Shown here one piece after another: positions 8,731 to 18,748 of a stretch of DNA of 51,661 nt. The DNA is from Acrasis kona (taxonomy: Eukaryota; Heterolobosea; Eutetramitea; Acrasida; Acrasidae): the NCBI GenBank assembly GCA_026419775.2, contig JAOPGA020001125.1:1-51661 (forward strand), given 5' to 3'. Below the pieces are notes generated by a model. That model was not told where the DNA came from. It worked only from the letters and a program-made list of their open reading frames with translations, and made no database searches. The position numbers were made by a program, and so were the translations under genes. How positions within the stretch are numbered: position 1 is the first letter of the stretch; each line of letters begins with the position of its first letter.

Positions 8731-10019
8731 ATGTCTAGGGCCATTAACGACATATCAGAAGATGACCTGAAAGGTATTTGATTGCGACTTTTCTTATTTT
8801 AACCGCTCTGAAAGAATTTCAGGAAATTTTCGATCTGGCAGACACAGACAAAGGAGGAAGCATTTCGCAGGAAGAATTAAAAACACTACTAGGAGTTCTA
8901 AAAATGCATCCGACAGATGAACAAATGAATGCAATGATGAAAGAGTACTGCGGAGACAGCACAGAGGAAATGACTTTTCTACAATTTGTGCAAGTATGCA
9001 CAAAGCAAGTTGATACATTATACGCCCCAGCACAACTAAGTAAAGCATTCAGGTACTTTGAAACATCAGAGTTGCCAACTGGATGGATGACGTACAATCG
9101 TCTAGAGGAGCTAATGTCCGAAGTGTGTCCAGATTTCAACCAAGTCATGGAAATAATGACTTCTGTGGACCCAGATAACACTGGAAAGATTAACTATCAA
9201 ATGTACATTAATTTACTAAATACGGAACTAGTGAGGTCAGTTCCATTGTTTAATACAAAAGGAATGAGCAGGAGGTTTATCCAAGCGCTTGTAGCAAAAC
9301 TACAACCTAGGACTTACAAGTTTGGAGACTACATTGTAAGGAAAAGTGACATTGGTAGAGAAATGTTTTTTGTACTGAGCGGCTTTGTAGAAGTTGTTTC
9401 CGAGGATGTAAATCCAAAGATCTTTGCTACGCTAGGAGAGGGCAAATTTTTTGGAGAAATTGCATTGATTTTCGAAAAGAGAAGAAGTGCTTCCGTTAGG
9501 GCCGGAAGTTACTGCGATCTATATGTGATCAACCAGAAAGATTACGTGGAGGTGAGCAGGGTGTTCCCGAATGAGGCCAACATTATTAGGTCGGAGGCTT
9601 TGAAGAGATTGAATGCAACAAAGTCAGTGGACTTGTTTAATGCGCCGGGTATTAGTAAAAAGTTTGTTACTGCCTTGATGACCAAGCTGCAAACGCGTTC
9701 CTATAAAGTAGCCGAAATTATTGTAAAGAAGGGAGATGTTGGTCTGGAAATGTTCTTTGTGACTGTAGGTAGTGTTGAGATTATTTCTGAAGATGCCACT
9801 CCAATCATTTATGCAACATTGTCTGAGGGTAAATTCTTTGGTGAGATTGCTCTGGTATTTGAACAAAGAAGAACTGCTACTGTACGATCTGGTCCGACTG
9901 GTTGTGATTTGTATGTTTTGGATAGAAAAGATTTTAAAGAGGTTAGTTTACAATTCCCAAGAGAGATTGCGTTGATCAAGAAGGAAGCTGAGAAGAGACT
10001 ACAAGCACAACAAAAGTAA
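8731..10019 (+). CDS. EF-hand protein with two cyclic-nucleotide-binding domains
   Basis: Exons 8731-8773 and 8815-10019 (41-nt intron; the splice creates LKEFQEIF, a normal EF-hand entry helix) give 415 residues. EF-hand 1 has a canonical loop (DTDKGGSISQEE, about 24-35). A second loop (DPDNTGKINYQM) ends in Met instead of Glu and is probably weak. Two CNB domains follow. Each has the phosphate-binding cassette with Glu and Arg in place (FGEIALIFEKRRSASV near 227-242; FGEIALVFEQRRTATV near 355-370). The CNB domains resemble PKA regulatory subunits, but there is no kinase and no obvious dimerisation/docking segment. It is likely a soluble sensor joining Ca2+ and cAMP/cGMP signals. It ends 11 bp from the stop of the convergent dehydrogenase. 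Confidence 0.9.
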
Positions 10020-10030
10020 ATATTTTATTA

Positions 10031-11098
10031 TTACATCTCAATCATTGCTTTTATTACATTGACCTTATCATCTCTTGAGGTAACGAAGGCTTCAGTACAT
10101 TCTGTTTCAAACTTGAATGAGTGGGTGATGAGTGATCTTAGTTCGTCCAGTTTAATGAGGCCTGCCTCTATGGCGTTGAGTGCAAGTGGGTAACAATGTC
10201 TGTATCTAAACACAGTTCTGATTTGTGCTTCCTTTCCAATTAGTCTGCTCATGTTAAAGTTACATCTTCCGTCTGGAGGCATTCCGACCAATAGAATGAT
10301 TCCGCCCTTCTTCACCAAATCAGGAGTCAATTGTGTTGTGATTGTGCTGCCTGCTGTTTCAAAGACCATATCTGCACCTTTACCATTCGTAAGTTTATTA
10401 ATCTCTTCCATTACGTTTTCTTTAGCATTAATGACGGCTGTAGCACCCAAGCGAAGAGAAGTGTCTAATCTTTGTTGGACGAGATCAGTTACATAAATGT
10501 GACTGACCCCTCTTGCCTTTAGACAGAGTAATGTGACCAACCCAATGGGACCTGCGCCTAGAATGACGGCCGACTTTCCAATACTGGCCTCTGCGACCTG
10601 GCATGCGTGCATTCCAACGGATAATGGTTCCATTAAAGCTCCATCTCTTGTGCTCATGTTTTTTGGTAGCTTGAAAACACATTCCAAAGGGTAGCATACG
10701 TACTCTTGTAGTGCTCCATCGTATGGTGGAGTGGCCATGAAGATCATGTCTTCGCATAGGTTGTATTTACCTGTTCTGCATAATTCACATCTACCGCATC
10801 CATATCCAGGCTCTAGGCAGACTTGGTCTCCTACATTCAATCCCCACTTCTCTCCTACTCCGCTTCCAAGCTCGACGATCTCTCCGGCACATTCGTGCCC
10901 AAGAATGATTGGGCCTGTGACTACAAAGTCACCAATCTTACCGTGCTGGTAGTAATGTACATCAGATCCACAAATTCCAACATGCTTCATCTTGACAAGC
11001 ACGTCATGGGCTCCTGGTTTCGGAATTGGTACCTCTTTCATATCAAAGTGACCTAGTGTTGTCATAACAGACGCCTTCATCATCTTTTGTTCGCTCAT
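10031..11098 (-). CDS. Zinc-dependent polyol dehydrogenase (sorbitol/xylitol dehydrogenase type)
   Basis: 355 residues, ATG start, single exon. Medium-chain dehydrogenase: catalytic zinc ligands Cys43, His68, Glu69 (GICGSD, GHE) and Glu157 in MEPLSV; a structural-zinc lobe with Cys101, 104, 107 and 115 (CGRCELCRTGKYNLC); and a Rossmann motif ILGAGPIGL (179-187). Members oxidise polyols such as sorbitol or xylitol to the ketose with NAD+. The exact substrate cannot be read from sequence. Convergent with the EF-hand/CNB gene, so their 3' UTRs must overlap or be extremely short. Confidence 0.92.
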   Translation of the reverse strand: MSEQKMMKASVMTTLGHFDMKEVPIPKPGAHDVLVKMKHVGICGSDVHYYQHGKIGDFVVTGPIILGHECAGEIVELGSGVGEKWGLNVGDQVCLEPGYGCGRCELCRTGKYNLCEDMIFMATPPYDGALQEYVCYPLECVFKLPKNMSTRDGALMEPLSVGMHACQVAEASIGKSAVILGAGPIGLVTLLCLKARGVSHIYVTDLVQQRLDTSLRLGATAVINAKENVMEEINKLTNGKGADMVFETAGSTITTQLTPDLVKKGGIILLVGMPPDGRCNFNMSRLIGKEAQIRTVFRYRHCYPLALNAIEAGLIKLDELRSLITHSFKFETECTEAFVTSRDDKVNVIKAMIEM

Positions 11099-11454
11099 GG
11101 TTGTTTGGTTATCAGTTTGATAAAATTGATTTGGTGAATGATCAGGGAGTCAACTGGAATCTATGTTTGGATCGTCAATGGGCAAACTTCTTCACCCTTG
11201 AAGTCATTCGCCAACAAGTAGTTCATTTGATTAGTAATTAGGTTATTATCAGTTTTCGTATGTACGTGTTGCGCCGCAGAAGAGTGAGCGAACACTGAAC
11301 ATTTAGGAAGAGTGTTTGAGGAAAGGAACACGCGTTTATTGTTCCGTTCCGTTCGGTGAATATAAAAAAGACCTCAAGGACATTAATCCCGCGCATGTTG
11401 AACGTCTGAATCGGAGTAAGCAACCTGGTAATGCAGTGATTCTTCCAAATTGAG
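11099..11454. promoter_or_regulatory. Divergent promoter region
   Basis: A 356-bp gap between the dehydrogenase start (11098) and the next plus-strand start (11455). It includes a short duplication gttccgttccgttcgg near 11340. No gene seen. Confidence 0.4.
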
Positions 11455-13158
11455 ATGGATAATAATTGGGACAGCATTGTTGAGAGCACCATTCAAAAGA
11501 TGTTTGTAACCAAATTTACAAATAAACAAATTGAGGTTCTCCGCAACACAGCAAACAAAATTATCGAACATGCCGGTATATACGAAATGTGAGATTCCCA
11601 TCAGCAACCACTTTTAGAAGAAATGTCAAGACAATCCTCTTGATCCTAATAAAATGGCTTTTATAAAAATCTACACAGGCTACCAAATTTTGTTGTTGAG
11701 GAGCAACTAGATCAAGATGCTGAACAAGACTAAATACAGTTTGTTCGATAACACATGACCAGCGGATTCTTGTGAATGAAGAAAGCATTAAATATAATCT
11801 CCAACAATCTGACATTCCATTTTGCAAGTTGGCAGTAAAGGAACAGCCTCAAGATGAAGAAAATCTCGATAAATGGTTCTTAAATGATTGCGACAAGGTT
11901 CACGTCATTGTTTTAGGTGATCATATATATTGTAATTTGATTGGTTGACTTCAAGAATAAACTAGACATTTTTTTTAAAACAAAACATGAGCAGAACACC
12001 AAAGCAAAACCTTCAAAATATTGTACAATGCACCTTTGAAAACAGCTCCCATCCAACAAGATCAAGAGCAAAGAAATCAAGTGCACCTGCGGTGGGATTG
12101 AGTGCAACTCAATTTCACTATCACCCGTACCAGCAGCAGATTGCACATGCAAACAATCAAGTAGTGATATACAATTTAGACATTCTTATTAAACACATTT
12201 AGAATCAATCCTCTCACATGCTGTCCACTCACATGCTGTCACAACCGACTGTAAGTAAAATACTACAACACAATCAACTAATACTTTTATAGAATCATAC
12301 AAACATTCAACAAGCACAGGTAAGATTAGGAATGAGAAAAACGTCATTTAACATTTTCGTAGCAAAGTAACGTAGTCCCCATACAAAACATGAACTGTCC
12401 TATGACATCCTGGGCTCCTGTTATCCAAACAAATCTTGCTCCACCACTCATGAGCCTTGCTCCACATTCTCAACCCACAGTTCAGGTCCAAAACACCACA
12501 TCCAACAATCCATCTGATGCCATTCAAGTCCATCCACAACCCGTCGTTCAAGTCCAAACACATCCACAACCCGTTCCATCCCAAAACATTACTCAAGTAA
12601 CGAAATTGTCGAACGAACAAAACGCTTCGATGACCGAAAAGGTATCATGATCCTCACTTTAAAACTATTACTCAACTTTATCAGGCGCCATCAACAAAAA
12701 CATCGCCAGCCGTTGGATCATCTTCAACTGTTCGTTTTACACTTTTTGTGCACACAACTAATATTTGTAAGCAGAAAAAACCAACCATCACACGAAGGAA
12801 AGCAAGAACGAGTTTGGAGGATGTAGTCAGAAATTCATTGGATAAAGCGGAGCCACTCCAAAAGATTACTGAGACAACCGCGCAAGACGACCAAAGAACG
12901 AATCTTGTCGATAAGAATATCCTTGAGCAAAAAATGCCTCTCAAGAGAATGGACATTGCTCCAGAGTCGTCGTCAACAACACTAGTCGGACAAGCACCAA
13001 CCATAACAAGTCCAGACGTCACAAGCCTTGAAGAAAGAATCAAGGATTTGGAAGAATGGAGGAAAAAAGTCGAAGGCACCATGCAACAGGTCAAAGAGGA
13101 GGTGAAAGTGGAGGACTGCAGTTACTACAATCCCAATGGTTTGGAAGACGATGAATAA
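11455..13158 (+). CDS. Nine-exon gene for a Gln/Pro-rich protein with C-terminal coiled coil
   Basis: Built from phase-consistent exons: 11455-11575, 11631-11691, 11729-11916, 11995-12080, 12134-12160, 12203-12250, 12293-12319, 12363-12641 and 12685-13158 (436 residues). Introns are 37-78 nt and GT-AG. The better ones have clear branch sites (e.g. ctaat before ttttatag). Introns 1-4 are less certain than the rest. The N-terminal ~150 residues look folded and helical (MDNNWDSIVESTIQKMF). The middle is Gln/Asn/Pro-rich with repeated HPQPV-type segments. The C-terminus is basic, then has a coiled coil near LEERIKDLEEWRKKVEG. It looks like a transcription or chromatin co-factor; no family recognised. 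Nothing longer than single exons is open here, so it is easily missed. Confidence 0.7.
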
Positions 13159-13331
13159 AAGCAATATTTTTGTAATAGTTTTTATTTTGGGAAAAGTTCA
13201 ATTGCTTTTGGACAATACGTTACTAACCCTAGACTGGTAAAGGTTTCCACCGCTAGTTGTTACAGAATTAGTGATAATTCATTATAAAATTGTTGGAATT
13301 AAAAATAATTTTACCACAAATAAACCATCAC

Positions 13332-15620
13332 ATGTCTCTCTTTGAAGGACAAGAAATAAACTCGAGTTGTGCCACATGTGGAAAGAAAGCAACCTCTCGC
13401 TGTGTAAAATGCAAGTTGGTCAGGTACTGCTCCAAGAAATGCCAGGTAGACAGCTGGCCCACTCACAAACACGAGTGTCCTCTTGTAGCTCAGTTTGCAG
13501 AAGTTGCCATTTACTGTGAGACTTCCGTGAAGACTACTTTGAATGATTCTTTGAAGAAAATCGGTCCTGAACAAGACTTTAATGCTGAATACCTCAAAAG
13601 TTTATGCCTTTTGACAGAAGCCGATCAAGGTAATATAAATCAGATACTTCTTGCTGTATTCAAGATATTTCTCGATCGTTTTGTAGGTCGACCAGAAAAG
13701 GACGTTAGCAACGCAATAGAAACGTTGAAGAAGAACTTTGGATACTTTTCTTACCTCTTCTCATGGGCGACTTCCATGGTTGTCTTTGCCTATTACCAGC
13801 AAATCGATCAACTTTTCTTACAATTAGTAAAGAGCAGAGTGACGGTCGAGCATGTAATGTTTCTATGGAAGAGTCTTTTCAATTCAGGAAGTTTTATCAA
13901 GAGCTTGAGCAGTTATCCACGAGGAGCCTTTCTTATCAATAAAATCATGTACCGACATTATCCAACAGTCGTTAAAGATTGTTGCTCCATGCCAGAGTAT
14001 CAGCTGTTTGTCGCGATTACAAAATCCTATTGCATTTATGACATTGTAGATCATGACATTAAAACCTCAAGCGGCGAAGAATATTTTGAACAAAAACTAC
14101 GCGGAACTAAAGATATGGATCATTTTGATCAAGTTTTAGACAAGATCGGATTCGTTGCCAAATCAAACTTGCAGGATGTTGCTCTCAATTATATTCTTAC
14201 GAATGATTGGGTGGAAGGAAAAAAATCGTATCCGAAACTCTCCAAAGATAAAAATATCGAGTTGCTATCCATGTACCCTTCTATGGGTCAGGACCCGTTG
14301 CTTCCAGACATTGATAATAGGACCAGACATAGTCACAACACAATTGATGCGATCAAACAAGTTTTGTCTAAAGACTTTAAGATCGATCAAAATTTGTTGA
14401 CGAGTCTTAGCAAAACCTTCAAGAATCACCCAACCATCAGAACTCATGAAAACAATGATAACATCAAAGTCAAATTACTTGCACCTGCTTTGAAGATCTT
14501 GTTTGAAAATGTTAAAAAATCAATGTCTTCTGGATCTGATCCGCTCAAAATTGCAACCTACGTTGCTCGTGCTATAGCAATCGATTTGCATCCACTAACA
14601 GATTGTAATGGTAGAACGACGCGACTTCTGATTAACGCCATTTTGATCAGCATGGATCATCCGGTTATCATCTTCCACGATGCTCTTGCTTTCTACAATA
14701 GTATGAGTCCAGGAAATATCCTTTCGTTGCTTAAATTCCTGAAAGAAGCTTCGAACAGAACTTTGTTGTGTATCAAAAAATTGTTCCCATCATGGATCGA
14801 ACCATCCATCTTGGAACCAGTAATAAAGAAATGCTCCAAACTAGATTTGATTTTGTACGAGGCTTACAATTGTGACAATGTTAAGGAAAAGCTTGAGATG
14901 CAGTACCAAGCTCTTGTCGAACAAAAGATGTACCAAAAAGCCTTAGAGGTCGCCATTATCATGAAACAGGGGGACAAAGAGAAGGCGTGTATTAAACTTA
15001 GCATCGATGAGAACGTCAAACTTCCAGGCAGATGTGACGAGTACACGACATCATTCGCTCGTGGGGTTCAATCCTTGTTATATCCATTTGATACGGTATG
15101 GTCATTTCTGGACAGGTTACGACCAAGCTCAACTATCGGTCCTTTGTACTGGATCAGACTTCACAGATGCTCTTTTGAATTTGGTAAGGGTGAAGACACT
15201 TCGATTCCCGTCATGAGCAACGAATTCTTGAAAGCGATTAATCACAATCGCCATTTAAAAGGCGAGGAGAGGAGGTCCTACAACACCAAGATTGCAACAG
15301 TATTTTGTTGGAAGTTCGGAAAGTGGGTGATTCATAGAAACAGAGACCAGATTGATGAAGCTTGGAAATTAGTTGCGACAGCATTGATTCAGAAGAAACT
15401 TGGCGTGTCTGCAAAAGTGTCAACTCTTTCTCAAGCGTATAGCGTTAACAAGGAAGCAAAAACTTTTATCATATGCGTCTACAACAGCGACTTTGATAAT
15501 AAGGATGAGATTGATAAAAATAGAAAGGTCTTGAAAGATATTGGATTTGATGAGGAGTTGGAGTATATTAGAGATATTGAAACATTATCAAGAAGTGCTC
15601 AAGATGGTATGTCAGTGTAA
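13332..15620 (+). CDS. MYND zinc finger - Fic domain - C11orf68-like fusion protein
   Basis: 762 residues. The frame opens at 13290 with TTG, but the first ATG at 13332 starts just before the finger and is preferred. Residues about 10-50 form a MYND zinc finger (CATCGKKATSRCVKCKLVRY... HKHEC). Around 345-500 is a Fic fold with the active-site loop HPLTDCNGRTTR (His420 to Arg431). Fic enzymes transfer AMP or related groups to hydroxyls with this His. The usual HPF...GNGR is changed at two places (F to L, first G to C). The last ~110 residues (GKWVIHRNRDQIDEAWKL..., FIICVYNSDF) resemble the C11orf68/DUF1917 family. MYND suggests protein-protein targeting. Single exon. Confidence 0.82.
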   Translation: MSLFEGQEINSSCATCGKKATSRCVKCKLVRYCSKKCQVDSWPTHKHECPLVAQFAEVAIYCETSVKTTLNDSLKKIGPEQDFNAEYLKSLCLLTEADQGNINQILLAVFKIFLDRFVGRPEKDVSNAIETLKKNFGYFSYLFSWATSMVVFAYYQQIDQLFLQLVKSRVTVEHVMFLWKSLFNSGSFIKSLSSYPRGAFLINKIMYRHYPTVVKDCCSMPEYQLFVAITKSYCIYDIVDHDIKTSSGEEYFEQKLRGTKDMDHFDQVLDKIGFVAKSNLQDVALNYILTNDWVEGKKSYPKLSKDKNIELLSMYPSMGQDPLLPDIDNRTRHSHNTIDAIKQVLSKDFKIDQNLLTSLSKTFKNHPTIRTHENNDNIKVKLLAPALKILFENVKKSMSSGSDPLKIATYVARAIAIDLHPLTDCNGRTTRLLINAILISMDHPVIIFHDALAFYNSMSPGNILSLLKFLKEASNRTLLCIKKLFPSWIEPSILEPVIKKCSKLDLILYEAYNCDNVKEKLEMQYQALVEQKMYQKALEVAIIMKQGDKEKACIKLSIDENVKLPGRCDEYTTSFARGVQSLLYPFDTVWSFLDRLRPSSTIGPLYWIRLHRCSFEFGKGEDTSIPVMSNEFLKAINHNRHLKGEERRSYNTKIATVFCWKFGKWVIHRNRDQIDEAWKLVATALIQKKLGVSAKVSTLSQAYSVNKEAKTFIICVYNSDFDNKDEIDKNRKVLKDIGFDEELEYIRDIETLSRSAQDGMSV

Positions 15621-15681
15621 ACTGTCAATCATCTCGAAAATGGTTTTGGCCAAAGCGGAATAAATGTCTTTTTTGATTTTT

Positions 15682-15849
15682 TCATAACTCTTTTAATGCT
15701 ATGCTACCATTTACTTCATCTTCCTCAATTATCCTTAGTGCCGCTTCTTTTTCCAACTCTTTTTTAACAACATTCACCTTCCTCCACAATTTGTTGGTGA
15801 TGGACCTTCAATTCCGATGAGGAAACGCATTTGATAAGGTGGGGTGCAT
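15682..15849 (-). pseudogene. Small broken frame in the intergenic region
   Basis: An ATG at 15849 opens a frame that runs into an in-frame TGA after 13 codons and then continues open, with a charged helical stretch (NVVKKELEKEAALRIIEEDE), to a TGA at 15682. It could be a decayed small gene or two exons that I cannot join. The rest of 15850-16206 shows nothing. Confidence 0.25.
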
Positions 15850-16206
15850 CGATGTGTTTTATAGCCGTTCTTGTCAATTTCTTATTTTACAACGAAAACA
15901 GCTGATGAGAAGTTTGTGATTATAAATGTGAAGAAAATAATAGGATTGTACTATTATCAATTGGAAATTAGAGGTAGAGTATATACAATTGAGGCGAAGA
16001 TTCGAACAACAACAATTTATTTTTAATTATATAATGTTACTTGTATGTTCTTTTCATCCAATCCAACACCGACTTTGTCTTGATTCTAAGGAATTTAATC
16101 GTCATGATTAATAATTATTGAAAATGTAATATCCGATGACTAACAAAACCTTTCCGTTAAAGACCAACAACTACACGAGCAACATCGTGGCAGTCAAATA
16201 CATGAT

Positions 16207-18372
16207 CTAGAAGTGGTCACTGGTTGCTGTGTTAATCGATGCATTTGTATCAAGAACAGTCTCGTCAACTGTGAATCCCTCACTATCAGAGTTACTTGAG
16301 TTTGTTCTGGGAGCAAATGAAACAAAGTAGTCGTTCAAGAACTCTAATTTAACAACATCACAAACATCATCGTAAATATTCATATCTCCTTTGCTTTTTG
16401 TTACCATCACAGACAGTAGCGACAAGAGATTTGTATCCGTAATTATGGCACCGTTGAGCGGGAAGAATTTTTTATACAAAATTTCTTGATCAACAATCCT
16501 TTGGTCAAAGGTGTGTTTTTTGTAAGACTCAACAGCTTCAATAAACTTTATTAACCTAAGAGCACGAGTGCTCTTCACTGGATCTTTAATCGAAGCGCAG
16601 AATGCTACTAATTGACCTTTGTAGTTTTTGTCTCTCAATGTGACTTCAAGATCAACAAATCTGAGTCTGAGTTTACTTGTCTTTTCGAACACTGACAAAT
16701 TCCTCAACAACTCTTCTTGTTCTTCATTTATTTTACAAACAACAACATGAGACTCTTCTTGACCTTCTCTTTGATGTAAATTACGAACGGTGGCTTGTAC
16801 CTTTATTGTCGATCCGTCCTGAGGGATTGACACAACAGTGTCGACCAACTCGATAGAATCATCTTTTGTAAGGAAAGAATCATCGAGGTTGCAAAGGATG
16901 GTTTTAAAAGGCACTCTCTTCTCAAGATCTTGTGCACTCAGTTTGACGACCTTATCAAAAGTAGCATTGGTTTGGACGATATCTCCGTTCGAATCAATTG
17001 TGAAGATAATGTCGGGAATGGCATCTATTGTCGCTCTTGATTTGCTCTCCCTCAAACCAATTTTTTGCAGTAGGACATTAGTCTTTTTGTGACTCTGCAA
17101 AAGACTGTTGAGTTTCATTTTATTTAATTTAGCAGTGAAATAAGAATATTGTATTCTCTTCGTCACAAGAGAGTTTAGAATGGCCAACGTCAAACTACCT
17201 AGAATACATAACACCAAAGCAAGATCCTTTGTGTAAATTGAATGTGAATCCAAAAAACTCCTGGTTGACATGAAATAAACACACCACACCTTATCAACAA
17301 CAGTCACATTAAAACCTGTAACGATTGCCGAATTTTGATACAAGTACAAATATTCAACATATGTCAAATTACTAACCGGACGACCAAACAAACTTTGAGA
17401 TTCTGATTCGGAGACGGAAGAACCAACGAATGCTTCTTTGTACATTTGTTTATCAAAGCTACTTTGTTCGAGGATTATAACATTAATATTGGAAAGAAAA
17501 CGTAATGATTTTTTGATGGCATCACCAATCAGAATGACTGCATAATAAACTCCTAATGTTTTTCCATTTTTAACAAGTGGTGCATAATATTGTACAGTGT
17601 TAACGTTCGATCTTTTAGACAAAATAACATTAGACAGGGTGGCATTTCCAGTTACAATTGTTTTGTTCACAAGCATACTTCTCTCCGAATCAGACATAAG
17701 GTCCCAACCTAACAGCGGAACTTGAGGGTATAGTCCTATAAGCGGCGCATAGAACGGTCTTTTCGTCTCCTCTCTCACCAAACCCACACCTGTAGAAACT
17801 GATGTACCGTTCACAGTGTTTGAAATTTGAAAGTCAGAATAAATTCCTCCCAAGCTCTTCATTTCAGTCTCGAATGAATTCCTTTCCTCAAAAGATACAA
17901 TCTTCATGTAGTTAATGGCTTCAAAGTCGTTTGCTTGTACTGCTCCTGAACCGTCTATGAATGGGTTGTTGGCTGTGGCCATTCGTATTCCACCGTCATG
18001 ATACAATCCAAATGATGTCAAGATCCTTACAGATATAATGCTGTCTTCTATAACGTTTTGAAGACGATCAACGTTCTGTTTGGCCTCTGTTTTGAGCGTA
18101 AAGGTAGCGTTCTTAAACTCATTGTTCTTGAAAACAAAATATAAAGCCAAACCAACCCCAACTCCGATGCATAGTAGAACAATACCAACAATGCCAGCCA
18201 ATAAATCTACCCATGTGAGGCCTTGTTTCAAAAATTTGTGTGCTGTTGTGTTTGAATTGCCGGAACTTTCGTCAGACACTTCGATCTCCAACTCCTGGTC
18301 GTTGTCCTGAAAAATGGGGCTTGAAGAATGTGATCCTGTGGAAACTGCCGGACTGACTGTGGTCACACTCAT
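16207..18372 (-). CDS. Transmembrane receptor: CHASE sensor - PAS - RGS-like domain
   Basis: 721 residues, single exon, ATG start. A Ser/Thr-rich cytosolic tail is followed by TM1 (about 54-81). The extracellular CHASE-type domain (about 85-370) includes RPFYAPLIGLYP...LGWDLMSD and an N-glycosylation-rich stretch. TM2 lies at about 378-400, then a PAS domain (about 447-545; IDAIPDIIFTIDSNGDIVQTN). A helical domain at about 577-684 (LRLIKFIEAVESYKK, QEILYKKFF) has the layout of an RGS domain. CHASE binds small extracellular ligands in histidine kinases and cyclases. Here the output would be GTPase activation on a G-alpha subunit. Assignment of CHASE and PAS is firm, RGS probable. Confidence 0.85.
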   Translation of the reverse strand: MSVTTVSPAVSTGSHSSSPIFQDNDQELEIEVSDESSGNSNTTAHKFLKQGLTWVDLLAGIVGIVLLCIGVGVGLALYFVFKNNEFKNATFTLKTEAKQNVDRLQNVIEDSIISVRILTSFGLYHDGGIRMATANNPFIDGSGAVQANDFEAINYMKIVSFEERNSFETEMKSLGGIYSDFQISNTVNGTSVSTGVGLVREETKRPFYAPLIGLYPQVPLLGWDLMSDSERSMLVNKTIVTGNATLSNVILSKRSNVNTVQYYAPLVKNGKTLGVYYAVILIGDAIKKSLRFLSNINVIILEQSSFDKQMYKEAFVGSSVSESESQSLFGRPVSNLTYVEYLYLYQNSAIVTGFNVTVVDKVWCVYFMSTRSFLDSHSIYTKDLALVLCILGSLTLAILNSLVTKRIQYSYFTAKLNKMKLNSLLQSHKKTNVLLQKIGLRESKSRATIDAIPDIIFTIDSNGDIVQTNATFDKVVKLSAQDLEKRVPFKTILCNLDDSFLTKDDSIELVDTVVSIPQDGSTIKVQATVRNLHQREGQEESHVVVCKINEEQEELLRNLSVFEKTSKLRLRFVDLEVTLRDKNYKGQLVAFCASIKDPVKSTRALRLIKFIEAVESYKKHTFDQRIVDQEILYKKFFPLNGAIITDTNLLSLLSVMVTKSKGDMNIYDDVCDVVKLEFLNDYFVSFAPRTNSSNSDSEGFTVDETVLDTNASINTATSDHF

Positions 18373-18748
18373 TTTGTTGTTTTGCTTTAAATTGCCTGGA
18401 TATGGGGAAATTGAGTTGAAATGTGACAGCTACAAAATAGATAAAGACATTCGAAAATAGATGAGGTCGGCGGACGAACGGATATTTCTGAATCTATAAT
18501 GGAAATTTAATAATGATTGTCGAATGGAACAAACGTCAGAATGTTCATGTCCATTGTAAAGAATCAAAAAATACGAAACGATAACTCGCAAAGAGTAACC
18601 AAAACAAAGAGAAGTTGAAAGGGTGCTCTAAAACAAGTAACCTGCTGAAGCCAGAGTAAATCTCAATTGTTGTGCATGCTTAGTCTTTAATTAAACTTAA
18701 CAAGTCATTAAACTCATTGCCAACGCACCATCACATTTAATGTGTAAT
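18373..18748. other. Intergenic stretch
   Basis: 375 bp upstream of the receptor gene and downstream of the esterase gene (both minus strand). Nothing recognised. Confidence 0.4.

Noticed and set aside
12748-13158. Independent gene starting at 12748
   Set aside because: The start codon is GTG and the frame continues seamlessly from the upstream exon at 12685; it is the last exon of the nine-exon gene.
13290-13331. Longer N-terminus for the MYND-Fic protein
   Set aside because: It would start with TTG; the ATG at 13332 lies directly before the zinc finger.
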